Source of the DNA: Fidelibacterota bacterium
Lineage (GTDB): Bacteria; Fidelibacterota; UBA8477; JABMPR01
Direction of reading: 5' to 3'
Length of the DNA stretch: 64,000 nt
Assembly: GCA_016784025.1 (NCBI GenBank)
Contig: JADHVL010000003.1
Span: 62,001 to 126,000 of the forward strand
A program made the translations under genes and the position numbers. Shown here one piece after another: positions 17,900 to 25,239 of this stretch. The notes beneath the pieces were generated by a model. The model searched no databases. It was not told where the DNA came from and worked only from the letters and a program-made list of their open reading frames with translations. Position 1 is the stretch's first letter, and the number at the start of each line of letters is the position of its first letter.

Positions 17900-18511
17900 G
17901 TGGTGAATTATCTCGCTCATTTATTGATCTCTCCTGATGACGGTTTATCTCGACTGGGAAATATCATGGCCGACTTTATGCGAGATGTTGACCTGGAGAC
18001 CTTGCCTGACGAGGTGTGGAAGGGGATCCAGCTTCATCGTTCAGTGGATAGTTTTACAGATTCCCATGCGGTAGTCAAGGATTTGCGCAAGCAGTTCAGC
18101 CCTTCAAAAAGAAGATTTTCGGGTATCGTTTTAGATGTGGTATTTGATCACTTCCTTATCAAGCACTGGGATAAATATTCATCAAGTGAGTTCCATGGTT
18201 TTGTAGACCATTGTTATGAGGATCTCTGGGGGCATCGTGAGCTTATGCCGCCGCGCATGGAGATGGTGGTGGGTTGGATGATTAAGCGGGACTGGATCAG
18301 ATCCTATGCTGAACTGGACCATGTGGGAAGAGCGTTAGATGGACTGGCTGGCCGCCTGAAGCTGAAACACGATTTTCACGGTTCCATTGAGGAAGTACAC
18401 CATCACTACTATCTCATAGAATCTGGTTTTTTGGAGTTTTTCCCCGAGCTGCTTCAACATATCAATCAGGGAGATTCCCAATTATCTGCCAAATCACATC
18501 TCACAAGATGA
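17900..18511 (+). CDS. acpH: Acyl carrier protein phosphodiesterase (AcpH/DUF479)
   Basis: About 203 residues. Family landmarks are NYLAHLLIS at the start, GNIMADFMRD, GIQLHRSVDSFTDSHAVV and VLDVVFDHFLIKHW; the His and Asp residues in these blocks build the metal site of this HD-like enzyme. AcpH removes the 4'-phosphopantetheine arm from holo-ACP. Two consecutive GTG codons (17900, 17903) can start it. The second gives MNYLAHL, which matches the family N-terminus best. Confidence 0.85.
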   Translation: MVNYLAHLLISPDDGLSRLGNIMADFMRDVDLETLPDEVWKGIQLHRSVDSFTDSHAVVKDLRKQFSPSKRRFSGIVLDVVFDHFLIKHWDKYSSSEFHGFVDHCYEDLWGHRELMPPRMEMVVGWMIKRDWIRSYAELDHVGRALDGLAGRLKLKHDFHGSIEEVHHHYYLIESGFLEFFPELLQHINQGDSQLSAKSHLTR

Positions 18512-18605
18512 AAAGTTATTAATTATATCACCAAATAAATCCATGATATGGGAGCTGTTTTATTCTATAATCTCCCGGCTAGAAAATTTATTGAAAGGGA
18601 CTAAA

Positions 18606-19331
18606 ATGCGTTTCAAACTATTTGTAATAACAATGATGGCAGTGATGGTAATTGTTGCCTGTGATTCAAGGGAAAGAGTCAAGGCTCCGGCCCATAATCC
18701 ACAAGCTGCAGCTCCTCAGCAGTCTTTGGGTAATGTGCACACTATTCTGGTAAAGGAAGTCATACAGGCTACGAGCTATACTTACCTGTTCGTTGCTGAA
18801 GGTGACAAGGAATATTGGATAGCCACGGCCAAGCAGCCCTTAGAAGTTGGTATGACGCTGCATTATGATCAGGGTCTGGAAATGAAGGATTTTACCAGCA
18901 AGGAAGCCGATAGAACCTTTGACAGTATTTTCTTTGTGGGTCAGATGCGTGGTACCTCCAGTGCTGCTGCCAGTGCCATGGGTGGCAAAAAAGCCACAGA
19001 ACCCGCCAAAGAGATATCCATTGAAAAAGTTGCTGGCAGCATCAGTATAGCAGAGCTCTATTCGAACAAAGCTGACTATGACGGCAAGGTAGTCACCGTG
19101 CGAGGTCAGGTCACCAAATTCAATGCTGGCATCATGGGTCGCAATTGGGTTCACCTCCAGGATGGTACAAAATCAGGAGATGCCTTCGATGTTACCATTA
19201 CCACTCAAGCTGTTGTCAAGAAAGATGATGTTGTCGTCTTTAGTGGCACCGTAGCACTGGATAAGGATTTTGGTGCAGGGTACTTGTATGGTCTCATTAT
19301 TGAAGAGGCGGATCTCTCTGCAGAGAGCTAA
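18606..19331 (+). CDS. Lipoprotein with OB-fold (nucleic-acid-binding-like) domain
   Basis: 241 residues. The lipoprotein signal MRFKLFVITMMAVMVIVAC ends in a lipobox (VIVAC). An Ala/Pro/Gln-rich linker follows. The C-terminal domain (about 145-235) reads DGKVVTVRGQVTKFNAGIMG, then NWVHLQDGT, an OB-fold pattern seen in many envelope lipoproteins of unknown role. An earlier region (HTILVKEVIQATSYTYLFV) may be a second small domain. AAAGGGA lies before the ATG. DNA binding is not implied by the fold in this location. Confidence 0.7.
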   Translation: MRFKLFVITMMAVMVIVACDSRERVKAPAHNPQAAAPQQSLGNVHTILVKEVIQATSYTYLFVAEGDKEYWIATAKQPLEVGMTLHYDQGLEMKDFTSKEADRTFDSIFFVGQMRGTSSAAASAMGGKKATEPAKEISIEKVAGSISIAELYSNKADYDGKVVTVRGQVTKFNAGIMGRNWVHLQDGTKSGDAFDVTITTQAVVKKDDVVVFSGTVALDKDFGAGYLYGLIIEEADLSAES

Positions 19332-19351
19332 ACACTCAAATTCTTGATATT

Positions 19352-19383
19352 AAAAAAGGGCGAGGGTATCCTCGCCCTTTTTT
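19352..19383 (+). terminator. Strong intrinsic terminator
   Basis: AAAAAAGGGCGAGG and CCTCGCCCTTTTTT form a perfect 14-bp stem with a GTAT loop, ending in a T run. It follows the OB-fold lipoprotein gene by 20 bases. Confidence 0.9.
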
Positions 19384-19507
19384 GTATCAAATCTTCCCCC
19401 AGATTCCGTTTGACTGAGCATCCCCTTCGACCGGCTTCGGGTCCCTCGTCTTACTCCACCCTAAGGGTTCCGTTTCTATATTGCCCATTCCTAATTAGAT
19501 TCACCCC

Positions 19508-19966
19508 ATGGCAAAGCTTGCAGCAGAAAAGAAACGAATTTTCATTATCCATGGTCCCAACCTGAATCTACTGGGAACTCGGGACCCTGAACAATATGGA
19601 ACCCTCACTCTGGACAAGGTCAACACAGCTATTCGCAAAAAAGCCCGTGAGCTTGATGTGGAGACCCGTATTATTCAAACCAGTCATGAAGGTCGCATTA
19701 TTGACCTCCTGCATCGTCGCAGGAAATGGGCTGATGGCATCATTATTAATCCAGGTGCCTTTACGCACTACTCCTATGCCATCCGTGATGCCATCGAGGG
19801 TATTCAAATTCCTGTGGTAGAAGCTCACCTTTCAAATATTTATGAACGGGAAGACTTTCGCAAAGTCTCTGTAACCAAAGACGTGTGCATCGCCCAGTTT
19901 TATGGAAAGAAAGTCGACTCATACTTGGAAGCACTGGAATATTTGAAGGTAAATATTAAAAATTAA
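19508..19966 (+). CDS. aroQ: 3-dehydroquinate dehydratase, type II
   Basis: 152 residues. The type II (dodecameric) enzyme makes 3-dehydroshikimate in the shikimate pathway. Family blocks are GPNLNLLGTRDPEQYG (with the catalytic Tyr), SHEGRIIDLLH, INPGAFTHYSYAIRDAI and PVVEAHLSNIYERE (catalytic His). The SHEG block has Ser where many family members have Asn. It stands alone between the terminator at 19352 and the repeat at 19979. Confidence 0.93.
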   Translation: MAKLAAEKKRIFIIHGPNLNLLGTRDPEQYGTLTLDKVNTAIRKKARELDVETRIIQTSHEGRIIDLLHRRRKWADGIIINPGAFTHYSYAIRDAIEGIQIPVVEAHLSNIYEREDFRKVSVTKDVCIAQFYGKKVDSYLEALEYLKVNIKN

Positions 19967-19978
19967 ATTCCATTGAAC

Positions 19979-20055
19979 GTCATCCTGAGCGGAGTCGAGG
20001 GATAGTGATATATCTTCTCCATAAATTTGTACCCCTCGACTCCGCTCGGGATGAC
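19979..20055. repeat. REP-like element: 23-bp inverted repeat
   Basis: The left arm (19979-20001, GTCATCCTGAGCGGAGTCGA plus GGG) and the right arm (20033-20055) are reverse complements with a single A/G difference that still wobble-pairs. The loop is 31 bases. The right arm carries CTCCGCTCGG, shared with the palindromes beside the RAYT gene. A third half-copy lies at 30706-30730. Confidence 0.8.
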
Positions 20056-20091
20056 ACAACGATTTCTATATGACATAGCCAAGGATTCCTT

Positions 20092-21498
20092 ATGCTCTCC
20101 ACTCTAGATTTCAGCATCATCATTCTTTTTCTAGTCGGTATTTCAGCTTACGGTATTTATAACAGCCGGTTCAATAAGACATCGGAAGACTACTTTTTAG
20201 CTGGTCGGGATATGCCCTGGTGGGCAGCCATGCTCTCTATTGTGGCGACAGAAACCTCTGTACTAACCTTTATCAGCATCCCTGGTCTTGCCTATCGAGA
20301 CAATTGGTTCTTTTTACAGTTGGCGCTGGGTTACATCCTGGGTCGTATTCTGGTGAGTATCTTTTTACTACCAGCCTATTTCAAGGGTGGCATTACTTCC
20401 ATCTATGAAGTACTGGGAGATCGATTTGGAATAAAAATTCAGAAAACAGCCTCTGGCATCTTTCTGATTACCCGTATCCTGGCTGATGGAATCCGATTTT
20501 TAGCTACTGCAGTCATTGTCCAGGTTGTGACGGGCTGGTCCCTACCTGTGGCTGTGTTGGTTATTGGCGTCGTGACCATTGTCTATACCCTTATGGGTGG
20601 CATACGCACAGTAGTCTGGGTCGACAGTTTTCAATTTGTACTCTATATCGGTGGTGGGCTTACTGCCATCATTTATATCCTCATACACTCTGATGCCAGC
20701 TTTGGTAGTATGATGGCGCAATTGAACGATGAGGGCAAGTTGGATATTGTCCGATGGGGTTGGGATTTATTCTCAAATCCCTGGTTGTTCTTCTCGGCCG
20801 TATTTGGTGGTATGTTGCTGTCCTTCGCCTCCCATGGCGCCGACTACATGATGGTTCAAAGGGTGTTATCTGTACGCAACCTGGCCGGTGCCAGAAAAGC
20901 CATGATTGGAAGTGGTATATTTGTCTTCATTCAGTTCTCAGTATTCTTGCTGGCAGGCTCGCTCATATATATTTATCTCGGTGGAATTGAACTGGAGAAG
21001 GACAGAGAGTTTTCAACTTTTATTGTAAGTGAACTTCCTGTTGGCCTTAAGGGTTTATTGCTGGCAGGCGTGCTGTCCGCAGCCATGTCAACCCTGAGCT
21101 CTTCAATTAACTCTCTTGCATCATCCACCACAACAGACTGGATGGGCAAAAAGGCGTCTATCAAGACATCACGTATAATCAGCTTTGGTTGGGCCATTGT
21201 CCTGATTGGTATTGCTCTGGTTTTTGATGAATCTGACAAGGCAATTGTGGTCATGGGGCTTGAGATTGCCTCATTCACCTATGGTGGATTACTGGGTCTC
21301 TTCCTGCTCACAAAAATTGATAAGGACTTTTCTCAGATAAGTCTGATTTGTGGACTTGTGGCATCCATGCTCATTGTCTTTTTGATGAAGAGTCAGGGTT
21401 TAGCCTGGACCTGGTTTATCGGTTTCTCTGTTCTGACCAACCTGATCGTTGTTTACCTGGTTGATGCCCTGGTAAAATTGCGAGTTAAAACAGACTAG
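20092..21498 (+). CDS. Sodium:solute symporter (SSF family)
   Basis: 468 residues and about 13 hydrophobic segments. The SSF signature near the start is SEDYFLAGRDMPWWAAMLSI followed by VATETSVLTF. The family includes carriers for sugars, proline, pantothenate and acetate, driven by Na+. I cannot name the substrate. AAGGATTCCTT precedes the ATG. Its stop codon shares the palindromic CTAG at 21495-21498 with the stop of the convergent gene. Confidence 0.88.
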   Translation: MLSTLDFSIIILFLVGISAYGIYNSRFNKTSEDYFLAGRDMPWWAAMLSIVATETSVLTFISIPGLAYRDNWFFLQLALGYILGRILVSIFLLPAYFKGGITSIYEVLGDRFGIKIQKTASGIFLITRILADGIRFLATAVIVQVVTGWSLPVAVLVIGVVTIVYTLMGGIRTVVWVDSFQFVLYIGGGLTAIIYILIHSDASFGSMMAQLNDEGKLDIVRWGWDLFSNPWLFFSAVFGGMLLSFASHGADYMMVQRVLSVRNLAGARKAMIGSGIFVFIQFSVFLLAGSLIYIYLGGIELEKDREFSTFIVSELPVGLKGLLLAGVLSAAMSTLSSSINSLASSTTTDWMGKKASIKTSRIISFGWAIVLIGIALVFDESDKAIVVMGLEIASFTYGGLLGLFLLTKIDKDFSQISLICGLVASMLIVFLMKSQGLAWTWFIGFSVLTNLIVVYLVDALVKLRVKTD

Positions 21499-22031
21499 TT
21501 TCCTGAAACAACGGCGATAATCACGATAATAATCGTGATCAACCAAATATTGATATAATGCTGAAGGTGTAGACCCAAAAGCAGCAAAATATCACGCTCC
21601 AATGCTGGCAAATCCTTTGCTGGACTTTCAATGGTTCCAGAGCGATGAAACGGACTATCTACGGTGAAGATATATTGCTCACTGGCGGCATCCTTCTTTA
21701 TCCAGCTCCAAACACCTCTCAACAAACTGAAAGAACGAAAATAGTATATGCTTCCGTTGCTTAGCTCAAGCTGACTCTTTTGGAAATCTTTCCAGTAAAA
21801 GTTGAATTTTCCCACCTGTTCCTGAGAAGAACCCTCAATAACCTTTAAGCTCATATTGGCTTTCCCGTTGGAGCTGAAACGCAGGGTGCGATCACCCATT
21901 TCGCCGAAACCATCAGGGCTCCACAAACCTTTACGTGTGATTATCCCCTGAAGTTTGGGGCTGAATTGAAAGTGATAGCTGCGTCCCCGGGAGTTGACTT
22001 TTGTCCAGGTATATATTTTTTTCTCAGTCAT
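21495..22031 (-). CDS. Hypothetical protein with C-terminal membrane anchor
   Basis: 178 residues, no family recognised. Residues 1-140 are beta-rich with alternating polar and aromatic residues (YTWTKVNSRGRSYHFQFSPK, SIYYFRSFSLLRGVWSWI). The last 25 residues (YINIWLITIIIVIIAVV) form one membrane helix ending in SGN, so the protein is probably tail-anchored with its N-terminus in the cytoplasm. It lies 12 bases downstream of the ABC permease gene on the same strand and is likely co-transcribed with that exporter. Confidence 0.6.
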   Translation of the reverse strand: MTEKKIYTWTKVNSRGRSYHFQFSPKLQGIITRKGLWSPDGFGEMGDRTLRFSSNGKANMSLKVIEGSSQEQVGKFNFYWKDFQKSQLELSNGSIYYFRSFSLLRGVWSWIKKDAASEQYIFTVDSPFHRSGTIESPAKDLPALERDILLLLGLHLQHYINIWLITIIIVIIAVVSGN

Positions 22032-22043
22032 GTATTGCCTCTC

Positions 22044-23363
22044 TTAACCTTTAGTCATCCAGCGCATAATGTTGGAAAATTTAAGTGGCACACCTTGCAT
22101 AAGAATTGCTGCACGGAAGATACGTGCTCCACCCCAAACAACAAACAGCGTAAAGATTATCACACCGGCAAGACCAGCCCAGGGTTGCCAGGCTGGGATG
22201 GTAACCGGTGAAGCCATTCTCAAGGTCATCACCATAGGGGTAAATGGAGGAATCAATGACATGACAGTCGCAAAAGTCGAAAGAGGTTCCTTCAGAACGG
22301 GCATCATGATAAACATGGGGATCATCATGGGAAACATAGCCGGGAAGGATAAGGACTGCGCGTCTTTGGCATCATTTGCCACAGATCCCAGGCTGGTCAT
22401 AAGTGCTCCCAGCATAAACAGGAGAATAACAAGATTCACAATAAACCAGGGCAGGATGTCATAGGGAATGTAAGCTTCAAATCCACGCCATTGCATGAAG
22501 GCTGTACCACCGCCTAGATAAACAAAGGTACTGGTGAGAGCCACTGCGAGACCGCCTAGAATTTTCCCCAGCATAAATTGGAAGGGAGTGATGGATCCCA
22601 GAATTACTTCAACAATGCGCTGGGTTTTTTCTTCCATAACTGCACTAAGCTGTGGCATGGCTCCCATCATGGACATCATAAACATGAGCATCATCATAAC
22701 CAGTGGGACGGCGATGGCGCGGATTTCATTGCTTGCGCCAGCATCTGTAACATTGCCGTCATCATCAACTTCAAGAAGACCCTTGGCCGTGACCCATGAC
22801 CAATGAAAGAGATCTGGAATATCAGCTTCATCAATACCGGCATATTCAAGCCTCAAGCGGCGGAGATGATTGTTTATGGGATCACGCAACCAGCCGCGTA
22901 TATCATCTAGGGCGGCACTTTCAGCATGATAGTTCACGAAGGCATTGCTTGGGTCTTCACCGGGGTGGACTATGGATGATCCGATGTGTAGAATGGCATG
23001 AATTTCCCCCTCTCGAACGCGATCAGATAGAGCGCCGAGTTGTACGAAGATGTTTGCAGTATCCACCTCCACAAACTCAATATGATACACAGGTTTCACC
23101 TGAGAGCTATCTTCTTCGTCAAAGATGTGTTGGGTGTTGCGAATGGAAGCAGCCTCTTGGAGCATCTCGCTAAATTGACCAGCTTCATCAACCACAACGA
23201 TGTGGCGCTCGCGGATATCGACGTGATCTTTCAAGAGAGCCATAGCAATAATGCTACCACTCATAAAAACGGGTAACATGATTAGACCGATAATGAAGCC
23301 CTTGGTACGGACCGCTGCATAGTACTCTCTGAGAGCAAGACGTATGACCTTATACATGATCAA
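22044..23363 (-). CDS. ABC-2 type exporter permease (NatB-like)
   Basis: 439 residues. The layout is one N-terminal membrane helix (GFIIGLIMLPVFMSGSII), a large extracytoplasmic domain (about 45-215), then five or so helices, as in the NatB/YhaP permeases. The phrase VMEEKTQRIVEVILGSITPF before the helices is a NatB hallmark. The gene overlaps the ATPase gene by 14 bases. Together they form an exporter; NatAB exports Na+, but relatives move other compounds, so the substrate is open. Confidence 0.85.
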   Translation of the reverse strand: MIMYKVIRLALREYYAAVRTKGFIIGLIMLPVFMSGSIIAMALLKDHVDIRERHIVVVDEAGQFSEMLQEAASIRNTQHIFDEEDSSQVKPVYHIEFVEVDTANIFVQLGALSDRVREGEIHAILHIGSSIVHPGEDPSNAFVNYHAESAALDDIRGWLRDPINNHLRRLRLEYAGIDEADIPDLFHWSWVTAKGLLEVDDDGNVTDAGASNEIRAIAVPLVMMMLMFMMSMMGAMPQLSAVMEEKTQRIVEVILGSITPFQFMLGKILGGLAVALTSTFVYLGGGTAFMQWRGFEAYIPYDILPWFIVNLVILLFMLGALMTSLGSVANDAKDAQSLSFPAMFPMMIPMFIMMPVLKEPLSTFATVMSLIPPFTPMVMTLRMASPVTIPAWQPWAGLAGVIIFTLFVVWGGARIFRAAILMQGVPLKFSNIMRWMTKG

Positions 23364-24255
23364 CCTCCTCGGCGCCGGCTATCCGAACAAAAATATCATG
23401 CAATGAGGGTTTCATGAGTTCAAAGCTTAGTACGGTATTGTCTTCCATTAATTTTTTCAGAATATCCTGAGGATCGGATCCAGGTGATATTCGCAACTCC
23501 TGTGATTGACCAAAGTCGTGTACTTTATCTACTCCAGCAATACGGTCAAGCCCAGAAGTTTTGTTTTCACATCTTATACGCAGGGTATCGCTACCATACT
23601 TATCCTGGATTTCGTGTAAGGTGCCATCGAGTACCTTTTTCCCCTTATGTATCATAAAAACATAATCACATACTTTCTCGGCAGTAGCCATATCGTGGGT
23701 GCTGAAGATCACGGTGGAACCATTCTTTTGTAACTCCAACATGGCCTGGAGAAGCACATCCGTATTTACGGGGTCGAGTCCACTAAAGGGCTCATCAAGA
23801 ATGACAAGCTTGGGGTGTGAGACCACGGTGGCAATAAATTGAACTTTCTGACTCATGCCTTTACTTAGGGCTTCCACCTTTTTGCTTGCCCACTCAGTGA
23901 GATCAAGCTTATCAAGCCAAAAGTCTACATCAGTTAAGACGCTATGACCAGTCTTGAGTTGGCCGTAGAATTGAAGCAGCTCGCGGATCTTCATCTTTTT
24001 ATATAGACCTCGCTCTTCTGGAAGATAACCAACCAGGTCATTGTCTATTGAAGCACGAGGAGAACCGAGTATTTGAATATCACCAGTATCAGGATGCAAA
24101 ATATTCATGATCATACGAATGGTAGTGGTCTTGCCTGATCCATTGGGACCAATAAATCCATATATACTGCCTTCTGGGACGTCAAGCGATAGCATGTCTA
24201 CCGCAGTAAAGTCATTAAAGGTTTTGGTAATATTGTTTAGCGTCAGTGCATTCAT
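23350..24255 (-). CDS. ABC transporter ATP-binding protein (NatA-like)
   Basis: 301 residues. Walker A is GPNGSGKTT, the ABC signature is LSKGMSQKVQ, Walker B is LVILDEPFSGLDP, and the switch His follows in STHDM. The roughly 80-residue C-terminal extension is typical of exporters of the NatA/DrrA type. I chose the ATG at 24255 (MNALTLNNITKTF, AAGGA upstream) over one 18 codons earlier. It overlaps the permease gene and is its energy partner. Confidence 0.9.
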   Translation of the reverse strand: MNALTLNNITKTFNDFTAVDMLSLDVPEGSIYGFIGPNGSGKTTTIRMIMNILHPDTGDIQILGSPRASIDNDLVGYLPEERGLYKKMKIRELLQFYGQLKTGHSVLTDVDFWLDKLDLTEWASKKVEALSKGMSQKVQFIATVVSHPKLVILDEPFSGLDPVNTDVLLQAMLELQKNGSTVIFSTHDMATAEKVCDYVFMIHKGKKVLDGTLHEIQDKYGSDTLRIRCENKTSGLDRIAGVDKVHDFGQSQELRISPGSDPQDILKKLMEDNTVLSFELMKPSLHDIFVRIAGAEEVDHV

Positions 24256-25239
24256 GCAGTGAATCCTTATTAATAATGCTTTATCAGATCGAATGAATAT
24301 AAGCGGCATGTCTCATTGGGGGGAATTTTTCGTTGAGTAGAAAATACTGACGCCAACCGGCTTAAGAAATCGATAGAATGCAAAAGCCGGGGAACAGGGG
24401 TAAACACAGTAACAAATCAGGATAAAGGAGAAGCATTAGTTTTATTTGCAATAATTAAAACTATAGACAGTTATAATTAAAACTAAATACTATCTATTGG
24501 GTAATGAGGCCGATTTTGAATTGATGTGTGCTGGGTGTCTCGCTTGATCTGGTATACTAGAGAAAAATGAACCAATCCCGCCAGAATTAGGCAATTTATT
24601 ATCAAATACCTGAGAATAATATGTTCAACCCTTGATTATCTCATTACGAGTACTGGTTGCCAAAAGCAGTGGTGCACAAACCGGCAAAAGGGCAAATTGT
24701 AGCGTTTTGAATCAGCACAAGTGGGTATATCCTTAATGTTGGTCAAGGAGTCCAAAAAATTGAAAAAAGCGAAGGACGCTGACCGCCGAGTCAATTGTCA
24801 GCAATATTTATTATACTATGGAGTCAAACTAGATGTCATACGGTTGTTGTATCTATTGTCATATTGTTCAGGAGGCATTGTGAATGCAGGAAAATGAAAC
24901 GTTAAAATCTGTAGAGAATTAGGTCACGTTTTGGATGAGTGACAGTCAGTTCTTCATTGAAATTAATGTTGATAACTATTTTCCATCAATCGCGCTATGC
25001 AAATATGGTAGAGTGATCAACATTTTTTGGCAGATCAACCTTGTTAAAGCAAATTATAAGCGCGCAACAAGGCGGGAAAGCGCGAGGTGCAAACATGAGC
25101 ACTTCAAGCATGTAGAAGTCAATAATCGTCACCTATCCAGTAGGCCGGGACTAAAATCCAAGAATATTCTAGAAAATACAAATTGTTCTTCCACCAGGCT
25201 AGTCCTTCAAATATCTTCAAAGTTTGAATTGAGGATTTT
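24256..25239. other. 984-bp region without a recognised gene
   Basis: No known family and no long coherent frame is visible. It holds a 13-bp direct repeat ATAATTAAAACTA at 24451-24463 and 24473-24485 (22-bp period). It also holds a 53-codon open frame (24736-24897), and a 12-codon frame (24884-24922) with AGGAGG 8 bases before its ATG. A further 107-codon frame at 24935-25258 has no family match and overlaps uvrA. The region may be decayed coding DNA, small genes or an RNA gene. Confidence 0.5.
24736..24897 (+). CDS. Possible small protein, low confidence
   Basis: A 53-codon frame (MLVKESKKLKKAKDADRRVN, then QQYLLYYGVKLDVIRLLYLL). The ATG has no ribosome site, but an in-frame TTG at 24760 has AAGGAG 8 bases upstream. 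It has a basic head and a hydrophobic middle. No family is recognised. It overlaps a 12-codon frame at 24884-24922 that has a near-perfect ribosome site. It may be a decayed gene rather than a working one. Confidence 0.2.
   Translation: MLVKESKKLKKAKDADRRVNCQQYLLYYGVKLDVIRLLYLLSYCSGGIVNAGK

Noticed and set aside
22796-23173. 125-codon open frame opposite the ABC permease gene
   Set aside because: Antisense to the permease's extracytoplasmic domain, low-complexity His/Arg content, no family match.
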